Below, in pieces: positions 11,708 through 24,116 of a stretch of 64,000 nt of DNA. The position numbers and the translations under genes are program-made. The DNA comes from Beta vulgaris subsp. vulgaris (Eukaryota > Streptophyta > Magnoliopsida > Caryophyllales > Amaranthaceae). Position 1 is the stretch's first letter. Every line of letters starts with the position of its first letter. The stretch covers positions 20,891,632 to 20,955,631 of the forward strand of contig NC_079210.1 in assembly GCF_026745355.1 (NCBI RefSeq), written 5' to 3'. The notes beneath the pieces were generated by a model that was given only the letters and a program-made list of their open reading frames with translations, was not told where the DNA came from and did not search any database.

Positions 11708-12045
11708 TCCTTACCCCCTTAGAAAAAGTTTCGTCCTCGAAACTTACATAGCATTGTCAAAAGGATAAAATCATGCATTCATAAACTTGAACATTAATAC
11801 ATAAGATTTCAGAATCATATAGTTAAACACATCAAATTAATCTATTCAAACAAGTGAGGGTATTTTGTTCTCATCTGATCTTCTACTTCCCAAGTGGCTT
11901 CGGATGACGTGTGATTAGCCCATAAAATCTTAACCATAGGAATTACTTTGCTTCTAAGTTGCTTTTCCCTACGATCAAGAATTTCAATCGGTTTCTCTTC
12001 ATAAGTCAAATCCCTCCTTAGCTGCATAGGCTCGTGTCTGATCAC
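11708..12045 (-). mobile_element. Ty3/gypsy internal region, 3' end, minus strand
   Basis: The complement of AAGGGGGTAAGGA is followed by the same non-coding 3' stretch as at 40718-40851 and then by the end of pol. The element is cut at about 12045, where plus-strand LARD sequence begins. Confidence 0.8.
11842..12045 (-). pseudogene. pol: pol C-terminal fragment with chromodomain-like tail
   Basis: The minus-strand frame ends in the chromodomain-like C-terminus of chromovirus integrases: PIEILDRREKQLRSK, then VKILWANH and EATWEVEDQMRTKYPHLFE, with the stop at 11842-11844. This tail is thought to guide integration into heterochromatin. It keeps the frame that is broken in the equivalent part of 40852-41040. 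Upstream codons belong to unrelated plus-strand sequence joined at about 12045, so only the last 65 or so residues are real. Confidence 0.8.
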
Positions 12046-12851
12046 GTACTGTCGAAAAAAAGCGCTTAACTTCGAGGTTACGATAATGATAGTGATTTGA
12101 TGCAGGACTGTGATGATTGACAATTCGAAAGTGCATAAATATTAGATTTAGGAATTTTTGGTAAATAGCTTAATAGATGATAGTTGTTACTATAAAGACA
12201 AAGGTAGAATCCGATGCTTAATTGTCCACGAAATTCGTATCGTGGAATTGGTAGAGAATATATACGAAGTACGATGAAACTCTTTAAGGGTTATGAGTTT
12301 GAGAGGAAGAGATTGATATATTTAAGGGCACATTAGTGTATTGAATTTGAGTTGAACTTTCTAAGTAAAACTGATGGACGTAGTATGAAATTGTGTCATG
12401 GATTTTTGGATGCATGAGAATTCAACATATATTATGGAAAGTAAAGTCGTATCAAGAAAGTTTTAGGTTGATAGAATTTAAGAAATAGGATTATGGATGC
12501 CTTCTTGGAGTTTAAGTGGCCTACATGACGTTATGTGATTTTTAATAGTTTTTGATTGATTTTAACTTATATGATTTGAGTAATCAAAAGGTTTTCAAAC
12601 GAGATCTCACAAAATGTTTTAGTTAGAATTCATTGCCAACAAGTTTGCCCTTTTTGTTTTCTTTGCTCCTCGATTTCGCGAGTCGAGTTGAAGTAGAGAT
12701 ACCAAAGATGATGGCGGAATGGAGGCTGAATATCTAACGAAGCCATGAAGGCATGAGATCTTGGTCTTGTTTAAATGAATTTAGCTTGTTGTTTTATCGA
12801 CTAACTAAATTGCAAGTTTCGAGGACGAAACTTTTTCTAAGGGGGTAAGGA
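12046..12851 (+). mobile_element. LARD internal region, 3' part
   Basis: It aligns by eye with about 34140-35070. After a diverged start (ACTGTCGAAAA for CATTGTCAGATT) it carries the shared 3' block and polypurine tract GGGGGTAAGGA. No coding frame is visible. Confidence 0.75.
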
Positions 12852-13348
12852 TGTAATATCCAAAAAACTTAATCATGTTTAAGTAATTAATTAAATATAG
12901 TTATCACTAATTTGACTAAAATTTAGATTTTTCCTTTGTTATGTTAAACATAAATTACTAGAGTTTGTAAAAAAGGGTAATCCTATTCTTTTGTTTAACC
13001 AGAAAATATTAGACTTATATTTAACTATCACCCAACTAGGTGGTTGAAAGTTGAAACAATGACCATTTTCTGATTTCATAAATTAAAAGAAAAATAAAGA
13101 AAGTATTATAAAATTGAGAAAGATTACTGCTTTCTTCCTCCTACTTCATTCCTCCCTCTTCTATGGCAAACACATGGCAAACATGCCCAAACTTGATCAG
13201 CTTTTTCTCTGCCCAACCAACTCACACCTTCATCTAAGTCAATACTTCAGTAAACATATTATTCAATTCCATAACTCAATGGTTTACATCCATAATTTTG
13301 GTCAAAAACCACCCAACAAAGCTCATGGTTTTGAGCTCCAACAATGGC

Positions 13349-13356
13349 TATAAATA
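13349..13356 (+). promoter_or_regulatory. LTR TATA box
   Basis: TATAAATA (GGCTATAAATAAATA) at the conserved LTR position, upstream of the GC-rich leader. Confidence 0.65.
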
Positions 13357-13926
13357 AATACCCTCTTTGCTCAAACACACCACACAAATCAGCACTACTC
13401 CATTCAGAAATTCACCTCAAATTTAATCAAGAAACAAATGAAAAGAAGAAAGAAAGTTAAAAAGCCAAAATTTAAAAATATCTTTGCACCAACACCACCA
13501 CAGTACCACCGCGCCCCCCCAACCGACCACCGGTCGCCACCGGTCTCGCGCCACGCTCCGGCGCACCCCCCCTGCCTCGCCGTCATTCGCCGCACCTGCC
13601 AACGTTCCCGCACTCTCTCTCTTCCTTGCACTCTTCTTTCTCGCTCAACCTCGCGCCTTGCTGTACCACGCCACTGGAGGTTGCCGTCAGTATCAGTCGC
13701 CCCCTGCCGCACCGTCGATTGCCGACCGCCGACCGCCTGCACGCACTCCCGTCCTTTCTCTCCTCTCTCGTTCAATCTGTCGTTCTTCTTCTTCGCGTGA
13801 CACCGCCGACGACCCTCGCGCGCGGAACCACCGGATACCACCGCCGGAGATCGTTGCTGCTCGTCACCGCCGTCCACCGAGCCAGAACCGAAGTCACGGT
13901 GCCACGCTTTGTCCCCCCTGCTCTTA

Positions 13927-14829
13927 GAGCACCATTACTCATGATTGGAAAAAAAGATCATCCCACTCTCTTTCTAACTTTCTCTCTCTAAAAAATTACA
14001 TCCCACAATCTTTTCCCACTCATCTCCTTAACCATGAACCATTTTTCAATCATCCCAACTACTTTTTTACACCACCCAACTACTTTTTCTCTCTTATCAC
14101 CCATCACCATTATATAATATTTTTATTATTTACTTTTTAATAATATTAAATATTCATTACTAATTGATAAAAAAATTAATTTATAATTAAATAATTAGTG
14201 TTTTTAGCATTAACTAAATTACATGTACAAAAATATTGTTTATTTTTAAAAAAAAGTGTAAAAGTGGAACATATTTCATATAAAATAAGCAAAATTATAT
14301 AAAATTAGAAAATAGCTAGAAAAAAAAATTTATCCAAAATATTACAAAATGGGTCTCTATTTATAGATCTCTGAAAAATAGAGCCATTGGTATTTTTTTT
14401 ATTTTTTTTCGCTTTGTATTTTTTAAGATATTGCATTTTTAATATTTATAATTGTAGTATTTCTCTTACCTGTCAGAATTTGACAAGTGTCAAATTCTGA
14501 CGCGCGCGTCAGAAAATCTGACACACGCGTCAGAAATCAGACTAAAGTCAATTTTTTTTGGCTTTCCCCAAGCCAAAACGACGTGTTTTGGCTATTTTTT
14601 AGCCAAAACACGTCGTTTTGGCTGGGGGAAAGCCAAAAAAAATTAATTTTCCTCAGATCAGGCAGTGGGTCCCACTCCCACGCCTGATCACCATTTCACT
14701 CGTCCCATCTCTTTTTTTTTTTCCAATCACCTTCATTCATCCTACAATCTTTTTCCCAATTGTGGTTAAGGCCCATTTTTTCTCAATCACCTCCATGATC
14801 TTTTTTTTCAATCATGGTTAATGGTGCTC
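13927..14829 (+). mobile_element. Harbinger/Tourist-like MITE
   Basis: This non-coding 903-bp element has terminal inverted repeats of about 35 bp (GAGCACCATTACTCATGATT at the left, nearly matched by the complement of the right end) and the 3-bp target duplication TTA (13924-13926, 14830-14832). TTA-type duplications are typical of the PIF/Harbinger superfamily. The empty site is present within the window on the minus strand at about 58133-58146 (reads CTGCTCTTAGTAGCAG). The body is AT-rich with a central palindrome cluster and has no transposase, so it would need an enzyme from elsewhere. The strand is arbitrary. Confidence 0.85.
14472..14644. repeat. Palindrome cluster inside the MITE
   Basis: Three inverted repeats lie in a row. 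The first is a 14-bp arm pair around AG (GTCAGAATTTGACA at 14472 and its inverse). The second is the 16-bp perfect palindrome CTGACGCGCGCGTCAG. The third is a 44-bp arm pair at 14550-14593 and 14601-14644 with one mismatch and a 7-base loop. They could fold into strong hairpins. Confidence 0.85.
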
Positions 14830-15950
14830 TTAGTAGCAGAGGTAATGGCCTTTTCCCTTTTAAAATTTTGATTTCCTAAGTTTAATTCAAGCCCAAGTTT
14901 AATTTAATTCCCTTGTTAGTATATATACTTGTTTGGGCCTAGGAGACTACAATAGAACTTAAAGTGAAGTTTTATAAAGCTAATTTGTTATTATGTTGGG
15001 CTAAAAGATGTTTTAGACTTGTTTCATGGACTGATTTTAGTTAGTTTCATTAAACCACCTAACTTATTTACCAAAATCTATTATTGGGTTATAATTCATG
15101 ACTTCTAAACTAGTTGAGTTGTTTTAAACAAATCCATTGCACTTGTTATTTGTAATTTGAGTTTAAGTTATCATCACTTCACTAATCCTTAAGTTCACTT
15201 ATAATAACCAGCTACTTGACTTACTAGTTTAACTGATTTAATAATATAATGTCAATGGTTCTAGTATATTTCAAATTAGTTTAATAATAGACGATTAATT
15301 GGTTATTAACTACGAACTCTTATAACAAAAATATATTTTCAAAGGGTTATATGTTATGTATTAATATAGCTTTAAGTACGATGTTAGATAATTCTAAAAG
15401 TATAACTAAAGGAGCTATTTCACCAAATTAGTTGATTAAAGAGTCATCTTAATTAAAAAGTTGTTAACGATTAAGGAATAATAATCTTTAAGGAGACCTT
15501 TATGACGTTATAATGAACGTTATGACCTTAATAAGCGCTAACTAATATTTAAGTTTAAAAGCTAAATAATAACGAAACGTTCTTTAATAAAATTATTCTT
15601 GAATAGATTAAAGAAGATAAGGATATTACAAGCCTCCCCCGGCTATCATGGTTGGTAAGCAGGAATTCAGGTAAGTCTATTGCTAACACCACAAATCCCT
15701 TTCGAATGATGTTTTATGGTATTTCGCACTATGTTGTTGATGTATGGATTGTGGGATGATAAAGGTTTTATGAATATGATGATTTTCGATGATATGAAAT
15801 GATTTTGATGTTTATGAAAATATGAGTATGATGCCACTATGATTTTAATGATGTTTCATGATTATGATTACAATAATGTAATGTAATTATGATATGTAAA
15901 AAGAGACGAAACATGATAAAGTACAGTGAAAGATGGTTCTTGGCAGTATG

Positions 15951-16150
15951 ATACGGGCACCGCAAGTGTCACCTATGTTGTGACCGCCTGACTATTTTAT
16001 ACGGGCACCGCAAGTGTCACCTATGTTATGACCGCCTGACTGTTTATGATACGGGCACCGCAAGTGTCACCTATGTTGTGACCGCCTAACTGTTTAAATG
16101 ATACGGGCACCGCAATTGTCACCTATGATGTGACCGCCTGACTGTTATGA
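15951..16150 (+). repeat. LTR minisatellite, type 2, 4 units
   Basis: Four units of about 47-51 bp, each with ACGGGCACCGCAAGTGTCAC and a TGTGACCGCCTGACTG part. GGCAC-CGCAA-GTGTC can pair as a short stem with one G-T pair, like the type 1 hairpin. Confidence 0.85.
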
Positions 16151-16360
16151 AGTGGGAGACGTCCCCTATGTTATGATGTACTAGCCAAGTTACCAAAGTA
16201 AAAGATATATGATGATGAACATGATAAGGAAGATAATGTAACATGTTATGATATGTTTGTGAAATGGTTTTACCTATTCTCTTCTCCCTGTTTATAAATA
16301 AAATGATGTGAAATGAATTTACGATGTTAGAGTAGTATGTTACTGAGCCTCGGCTCACGA

Positions 16361-18042
16361 TGTAATATCCTAAAAATCTTAAACATATTTAAGCGAATAA
16401 TTAACATAATAATGTAGTTAGAGTATATTTTATTTTATTCATTCCACTAATTAAGCAACGTACAATAAAATGATTATAGAATTTTCAACATAAAAATTGA
16501 CCAACTTAAATTATGACGATAATTTATAATTTACAATGCCATGAGTCAAACAAGAAGGCTAATATAGTTGATAATTTACTTAAAGTACAAAATGTTAACA
16601 TTTCACCCAAGATTTCATTAAGTCACGTTTGAAGGTGTTAGTATGAAAAATTTTCTGATTTTTGGTTGGGAAACAAAAAGGGAAAAAGGAAAAGAGAAAG
16701 CTATGGTCAATCCCCATTAATGGTGTCTTCCTCCTTACTCCACCATGTCCATTTGGCACCCATGCCTTGACTCTCTTCTTCTCCTTCTTCAGTCAAGTCT
16801 ATTACCAATCCTCACCATTGCTTCTTCAAGTTAACAAAATCAGATTATTTACATCACCATCTTCTTCCCAACCACTGATTTTAACTCCAAAATTCCCTAT
16901 AAATAGTCATGGATTCAATACCAAGAACACACCAACAACAATAACTCTTCTCTCTAATCAGAAAATTCAGTCAATAATCGTCGGAAAAGTTGTGACTAAA
17001 AGAAATTAAAAAAAAAAGAAAAAAAAGAAAATAGAAAACCCCAAATTCATAATCTCTCTCCTCTGTTTCGAACCCCCCACGACCGACCACCGTCGGCCAC
17101 CGCGCGCGCCACCTGCGCCGCTCCCAGTCCTGCCCCCTCCTTGTCTTCACTCGCCGGTCACCAGCCCGCCGCCGGAGCTCCGCCAAACCGCCAGCAGCTT
17201 CGTTCTCTCACTCTCCTCTTCGCACACTCTCACTCCTCTTCTTCTTCGCGCATCACTGCCGCGCGCGCAGCACCGTCGAGACCCAGCCACCACGCCACGC
17301 TGCCGTCGTTTCTCACTGACCGCCGCTGCTGCTCTCCGTCCACCGGAGCCGACGTCCCATCCCTGCCGGAATTTTCGTCTTCCCTGCTCTAGTAGTAGAG
17401 GTGATGATATTTTTGTTTTAAAATTTCTGATTTCAAGTTTTATGTTAATGCAAGCCCAAACTACTACCTAGTGTTAATTAGTTTAATTGGGCCTAAAGAA
17501 AACTGACTTATATTAGCCAAACCAATTCAATAGTGTTGCATGTTCATTAATTGGGCTCAATCTGATTTTTGATGGTGTTAGTCAAACTACTTACTAATGG
17601 TTAGGCTAATGGAGTTAAATGAAACTGATTTAGTGCTTTATTAAGCCATGTTAGTTTAATTTATTAAGTCAATCATAATAATGGGCTTATAATCTGAATT
17701 TACTTAGTTAAATCATTTAAGTTAATCTTGTTGCTTTAATATATTGAGCTTTAGTGGACTGATTTAGTTAGTTTTAATAAAACACCCAATTAAGCTGTTT
17801 AAAACTAATTAAAAATAATTCATCAAGCTTGTTGTTTATAATTAAGTTTAAGTTATGAGTACTTCACTAATATTTAAGTTCACTTATAATAATTAGTTAC
17901 TTGACTTGTTAGTTTTAAATGACTAAATAATATTAAAATAATGTTAATCGATCTATTATAACTTTAAACTTAATTAATTTATTAATGGATAACTAATTAG
18001 TTAATAACTATGAAGTAGAATAATGTTATGTTTTCGAAAGGT
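16361..18042 (+). mobile_element. Large LTR, plus orientation, 5' part
   Basis: The perfect start TGTAATATCCTAAAAATC is set directly into the preceding LTR with no PPT before it, so this end looks like a true insertion boundary. It holds TATA at 16898, a GC-rich leader about 17085-17400 and AG|GTGATG at 17400/17401. It stops at about 18042, where the sequence flips strand after about 12 bases of filler. No right-hand target duplication can be found because the right end is gone. Confidence 0.8.
16898..16905 (+). promoter_or_regulatory. LTR TATA box
   Basis: TATAAATA at the conserved LTR position. Confidence 0.65.
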
Positions 18043-18054
18043 CAATCATAATAA

Positions 18055-18936
18055 CATTTCGTTATTATTTAGCTTTTAAGCTTAAATATTAGTTAGCGCT
18101 TATTAAGGTCATAGCGGTCATTATAACGTCGTAAAGTCTCCTTAAAGGTCATTATTTCTTAATCGTTAATAACTTTGTTCAATTAAGGTGACTCTTAACA
18201 ACCACTTAATGAAATAACTCATTTCTAGTATTTTTTAGAATTATCGAAACATTAAAGTTATACTACTACTATTATATAACCTTTCGAAAACATAACATTA
18301 TTCTAGTTCATAGTTAATAACTAATTAGTCGTCATTAATAAATTAATTAAATTTAAAGTTATAATAGATCCATTAACATTATTTTAGTATTATTTAGTCA
18401 TTTAAAACTAACAAGTCAAGTAACTAGTTTTTATAAGTGAACTTAAGAGTTAGTGAAGTATTCATAACTTAAACTCAATTATAACAACAAGCTTAATGAA
18501 TTATTTTTAATTAGTTTTAAACGACTCAACAAGTTTAGAAATCATGAATTATAACCCAATAATATATTTTAGTAAATAAGTTAGGTGGTTTAGTAAAACT
18601 AACTAAATCAGTTCACTAAAGCTCAATATATTAAAGCAACAAGATTAACTTAAGTGACTTAGCTAAATAAATCAGATTATAAGCCCAATATTATACTTAA
18701 CTTAATAAATTAACCTAACATGACTTATTAAAGCACTAAATCAGCAGCTTTAGTTTAACTCCTTTAGCCCAACAACAAATAATTCAGATTTAGAACTTAA
18801 GTTTATTCATGAGTCCAAGGTTCTAGGCCCAAATAAAATATTAAAGGTTAAGGGTTACAAACTTGGGCTTGCATTAGAAAATAAGAAGTCAGTAAATTTT
18901 AAAAGAAGAGTATCATCACCTCTGCTACTAGGAGTA
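18055..18936 (-). mobile_element. LTR fragment, minus orientation (AT-rich stretch)
   Basis: Reverse complement of the AT-rich LTR middle, from the GAAACG site near the internal GGATATTACA up to the donor hairpin (CACCTCTGCTACTAGGAGTAG). It ends inside the GC-rich leader at about 18936 and joins plus-strand LARD sequence. It forms a foldback with 16361-18042. Confidence 0.75.
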
Positions 18937-21021
18937 GTCGGAAGTGCGGAGTAATAGACTTTGCACCGCCTAGGAGTGGTCCTTTGGGAAATTAGATATT
19001 AAGGAAAACTCGAGGTTAGTAAATGACGATTTGGGTTGATATAAGATGAGATATAAGACAATGGATGAAAAATATGAGGTTTACTTCCATGAATGAGTTA
19101 TTAGGAGTTGAGGATTATTTGGGTTATTAGAATTTTAAAGATGTAAGGATTTGAACTTATGATCTTTTGAGGTATTATTTGAAGATTAGTGCAACCTAAA
19201 CCTTTGGGGTTAACTAGAGTTTAAGATGTTAAATGGAAAATTTTGCGATTTAAACTTGGCAGGAATTATCTGAGAAGATTGATATTGAATAACCTGAGGA
19301 TAAAATGATGGCTATTTGAGTAATAGGGGCCAAGGTGAATGATCTTTTGAGGTATGAGTAGTAATATTTGATGTTCGAGGTAATACACGAATTAATATTT
19401 AGATATGATATGATGAGTAGGGTTATATTATTTGTGGGATGATGAAAAGGCTAAGCTATATGTTATAAGTTAAGACTGAATTTTACTTTATAGGAGTTCA
19501 TATGACGATTTTGGAGATTTGAAAATTTTGAAGGGATTTAGAAATTCTACTCGAGGAATTAGAAAGCAATTACCATTACTTCAGTTATTAAGGATTTTAG
19601 TTTTAATGGTTGAAGCACTTCCTAATTGATGCGAACCACTTTTTGGGAGTTATAGGATTGTAGTGAAAAATAAATTATGACTAAGTAATTGAAGAGTTAG
19701 ACGAATCAATGTCTTGAAGGAATAGGAATTTGCTACTTGGAGATGTAATAGCCATATGGAATATAATTAAGAAGTAAGCGTTGATGTCGAGACGAAAATT
19801 AATGTGCATAAGTGCTTGACTTTTCTATTTTACCAAGATTTGGGACAAAAAATTTCTAAGTTTGAAATGTTGTTAGATAAATGGTTTATTTGTATATGTT
19901 AATGAGATGATCTAGAAATGAATTCAAGTGATCAAATAGGATAATGGAAAAATGTGGAGGAAATTGAAATTGTGATGAGAAGTAAACATTATTTGGATCG
20001 GTGCAGCCTTGAATAATTAAGATCTTGAGTATTGATGTTAGCTAGGTAAGGAGTACGTTATGACATTGTCAGATTAGTAAGTGCTTAACGTTGAGGCTAT
20101 AATAATGATATTGATTTGGTATGATAATGTGATGATTGAAAATTTGGGAATGCACAAATATTAGGTTTAGGGATCTTTAGTGAATACCTTATTAGATGAT
20201 ACTGTTATTATACAGACGTGAACCAAAATGTGATGTTTACGAATGCCTTAATAAGCTTATATTGTGGAATTGATAAGAGAATGTATATTATATACCAAGC
20301 AGGATGAGAATCGTCAAATGATAAAGAGTAAGAAAAGAATGGGTTGATATATTAAGGGGCATGATTAACATTCGAGTTTAAGCTTTCTAAGTAAAAATGG
20401 TGGGCGTAGTATGAAATAGTGTCATGGATATTTAAATTCACAAGGATTCAACACATATTATGGAAAGTAAAGTTGTACTGAGAAAGTTTGAGGTTAGATT
20501 CAAGAACGCTATGATCTCCTTATCGTAGCGTAAAAGTTTTAAATAGGTTTAATGGGTTGGCTAAAAATTAGGTATAGATGAACCAAGCTGTTTGAGCGTT
20601 TGCGCTTTTGCGTGTGCAATATGAATCTGTTTATGTAAAGATGTGGTGCATGTGATTATCGGTGTTAGTTACCTCTTAATGCGTACGTAGTATCATGCAT
20701 TTTTTTTTATGATATGTAGTTACTCAAAGTATGTATCTTGATAATTTGAGAAACCAAAAGAATTTCAAACGAGGTCTCATCAAATGAGCTAGTTGGAATT
20801 CATTGCCAACAAGTTTGCCCTTTTTGTTTTCTTTGCTCCTCGATTTCGCAAGTCGAGTTGAAGTAGAGATACCAAAGATGATGGCGGAATGGAGGCTGAA
20901 TATCTAACGAAGCCATGAAGGCTTGAGATCTTGGTCCTGTTAAATGAATTTAGCTTGTTGTTTTATCGAGAGACTAAATCGCAAGTTTCGAGGACGAAAC
21001 TTTTTTCTAAGGGGGTAAAGA
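18937..21021 (+). mobile_element. LARD internal region, nearly complete
   Basis: It starts just inside the PBS region (CGGAAGTGCGGAGTAATAGAC) and so lacks the PBS. It runs through about 2.1 kb without coding potential to the shared 3' block (about 20800-20985), GTTTCGAGGACGAAAC and the PPT GGGGGTAAAGA. Its length and order match 32943-35070. Confidence 0.8.
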
Positions 21022-21476
21022 TGTAATATCCTATAACTTAACCAGGTTTAATGAATTAATTAGTTATAATTAATCACTAATTTGACTAAGAGTTAAAATT
21101 TTCTTTATGTTATGCTAAGCATAAATTACTAGACTTGGTAAAAAGTTGTAATTCTATTGTTTAACAAGAAAATATTAGACTTATAATTAACTATCACCAA
21201 ATTAGGTGGTTGAAAGTTGAAACAATGACTATTTTCAGATTTCATAAATTAAAAGAAAAATAAAAAAATTATAAAACTGAGAAAGTTGACTACTTTCTTC
21301 CTCCTTCTTCATTCCTTCATTCTCATGGCAAACACATGGCACACATGCCTTCACTTTCCTCTTCTTTTTCAGTCAAATCTATCACCAATCCTCACCATTG
21401 CTTCTTCAAGTTGACAAATTCAGATTATTTACAATAACTCCTCCCAACCACTGATTTTAAATCCTCCAAACTCCAC

Positions 21477-21484
21477 TATAAATA
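21477..21484 (+). promoter_or_regulatory. LTR TATA box
   Basis: TATAAATA at the conserved LTR position, before the GC-rich leader. Confidence 0.65.
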
Positions 21485-23312
21485 GCCATGGAAATTCAAC
21501 ATCAAGAACTCACCAACAACAACCTTCATCATCTCTTCTCTCTCTAATCAGAAAGTTCTGTCAACAAATTACCGGAAAATTGAAATTGTGACTAAAGGAA
21601 ACCCACAAGAAAAACCCCATTTTCTCTCTCTCTCTCTCCTCTGGTTCGCCCCCCCCCAACCAGCCACCGTCGGCCACCGCGCGCGCCACCTGCGTCGCGC
21701 CCAGTCCGCCGTCACCTCGCTGTCACTCGCCGGAGACCGCCGCGCCAGGAGCTTCGCTCTCGCTCCTCCTCACGCACTCTCTCTCCTCGTCGCTCTCTCT
21801 CCTCGCTCTTCGCGCGTGCTGCTGCTCGAGCTTTTCGCCGCCGCCGGAGTTCTGTGGGACGCCGCCGACTTTCCGTGCCGTCGCCGCATCTTCGCCGGAA
21901 CTAGCCGAGGGCTGCTGCCCTGTCTTGGGTCGTCCCTGCTCCAAGAGAGCAGAGGTATAATACCACCTCTTTTATTCCTCCCTCTTATAAATTGACTTAA
22001 AGTTTTATGTTAATGCAAGCCCAAATTACCACCTATTGTTAAGTTAGTTTAGATTGGGCCCAAATCAAATTAGTTAAACCAACTTAGTTTAATTATTGCA
22101 TGGATTAGTTGGGTTTCTAAAATCTGATTTTTATTAGTTAAACTTAAACTAACTCAATTTAATTGTTGTAAGTACATAAATTGGGCTCAAATCAGACTTT
22201 TTATAGTATTAGCTAAGCTACTTATTATTAGATGGACTAATTGAGTTAAACTAAAGCTGATCTAGCATTTTATTATAGTGTTATTAAGTTAAGTATAATG
22301 TTGGGCTTATAATCTGATTTACTTAGCTAAGTCATTTAAGTTAATAATCTTGTTACTTTAGTATATTGAGCTTTAGTGGACTGATTTAGATAGTTTTACT
22401 AAACCACCTAACTTATTTACTAAAATTTATTATTGGGTTATAATTCATGATATCTAAACTAGTTAAGTTGTTTAAAACTAATTAAAAATAATTCATTAAG
22501 CTTATAATTGAGTTTAAGTTATGAGAACATCACTAATTCTTAAGTTACTTGTAATAATTAAGTTACTTGACTTGTTAGTTTTAAATGACTAAATAATATT
22601 AAAATAATATTAATGGTTCTAGTATATTAAAAATTAGTTTACTAATAGACGATTAATTGGTTATTAACTACGAACTCTTATAACAAAAATATCTTTTCAA
22701 AGGGTTATATGTTATGTATTAATATAACTTTAATATTTCGATAATTTCTAAAAATATATAGCTAAATGAGTTATTTCACTTAATTAGTTGTTAAAGAGTC
22801 ACCTTAATTAAAAAGTTATTAACGATTAAGAAATAATGACCTTTAAGGAGACCTTTACGACGTTATAATGACCGCTATGACCTTAATAAGCGTTAACTAA
22901 TATTTAGGCTTAAAAGCTAAATAATGAAACGTTCTTTAATAAAACTATTCTTGAATAGATTAAAGAAGATAAAGGATATTACAAGCCTCCCCCGCTATCG
23001 GTTGGTAAGCAGGAATTCAGGTAACGTCTACTGCTAACACCCGCATTCCCCTTCAAAGTATGTTTATGATCATGATTAATATTATGTTTTATATATGGAT
23101 TGCGGGATCGAAATGAAATGTTTTATGATGGATTATGATGATATGATGCTATGAAATGATGATGATGATGTTATGATGAAATTAATGAATGTAATTATTC
23201 GCGATGATGATGATATGCTTAAAACCAATGAAACATGATAAATTCAAGTGAAAGACGGTTCTTGGCAAGTATTCTGTTATTCCGGTCGTGCACGTACCTT
23301 CCGGCCGGTTAA

Positions 23313-23424
23313 CCACCTTCCGTTTAGTGAGGGCTATTGTCCTTGGGTGGCACGCGCATTCTGGGCAAATAATGCCACCTTCCGTTTAGAGGGCTTTTGT
23401 CCTCGGGTGGCTGCCTTCCGTTTA
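23313..23424 (+). repeat. LTR minisatellite, type 3, about 2 units
   Basis: Units of about 62 bp start CCACCTTCCGTTTAGTGAGG and contain GTCCTCGGGTGG; the ends CCACC and GGTGG can pair. A partial third unit (CTGCCTTCCGTTTA) closes the array. Confidence 0.8.
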
Positions 23425-23587
23425 TGATGTTACGATGTTTTGGGGAGACGTCCCTTCCGTTGTACTAGCCAAGTTACCAAAGTAAAATATATGATGATGA
23501 ACATGATAAAGAAGATAATGTAACATGCTATGATATGTTTGTGAAATGGTTTTACTTATTCTCTTCTCCCTGTTTATAAATAAAATG

Positions 23588-24116
23588 ACTCTTTAACAAC
23601 GAATTAATGAAATAACTTATTTAGCTATACCTTTAGAATTATCGACACATTGAAGTTTTATTACTACATATTATGTATAACATTTCGAAAGCATAACATT
23701 ATTCTAGTTCATAGTTAATAACTAATTAGTTGTTCAATAATAAATTAATTAAGTTTAAGGTTATAATAGATCCCATAACATTATTTTAATATTATTTAGT
23801 CGTTTAAAACTAACAAGTCAAGTAACTAATTATTATAAACGAACTTTAAGGATTAATAAAGTACTCCTACTTAAACTTAATTATAAACAACATGCTTAAT
23901 GAATTAGTTTTTAATTAGTTTTAAACAACTCAACTAGTTTAGAAATCATGAATTATAACCTAATAATAGATTTTAGTAAATAAGTTAGGTGGTTTAGTAA
24001 AACTAACTAAATCAGTCCACTAAAGCTCAATATACTAAAGTAACACGATTAACTTAAATGATTAAACTAAGTAAATCAGATTATAAACCCAACATTATGA
24101 TTAACTTAATAAATTA
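23588..24116 (-). mobile_element. LTR fragment, minus orientation
   Basis: About 530 bp of the AT-rich LTR middle in inverse orientation, between two plus-strand LTR pieces. The left join shares TGA and the right join shares ATTAAAAAG-like bases with both neighbours, so microhomology joining is plausible. Confidence 0.7.

Larger units (their letters stand above)
12852..16360 (+). mobile_element. Large LTR, plus orientation (minisatellite type 2), carries a MITE
   Basis: The start is TGTAATATCC after a PPT. It holds TATA at 13349, a GC-rich leader about 13480-13926 and 14830-14841 split by the MITE 13927-14829, AG|GTAATG at 14841/14842, an AT-rich stretch, GGATATTACA at 15621-15630, a type 2 minisatellite and the GAGCCTCGGCTC hairpin. 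The last about 250 bp are missing because another LTR begins at 16361 (CTCACGA|TGTAATATCC). Without the MITE the retained part is about 2.6 kb. Confidence 0.85.
21022..23587 (+). mobile_element. Large LTR, plus orientation (minisatellite type 3), truncated
   Basis: Starts TGTAATATCC after the PPT. It holds TATA at 21477, a GC-rich leader about 21640-21954 and AG|GTATAA at 21954/21955 after CTGCTC-CAAGA-GAGCAG. GGATATTACA is at 22974-22983, followed by a type 3 minisatellite. It is cut at about 23587 (AAATGA|CTCTTTAAC), where a minus-strand LTR piece begins, so the acceptor region and tip are missing. Confidence 0.85.

Noticed and set aside
15951..16150. CRISPR-like array
   Set aside because: Units are adjacent without unique spacers, vary in length, and lie in plant LTRs.
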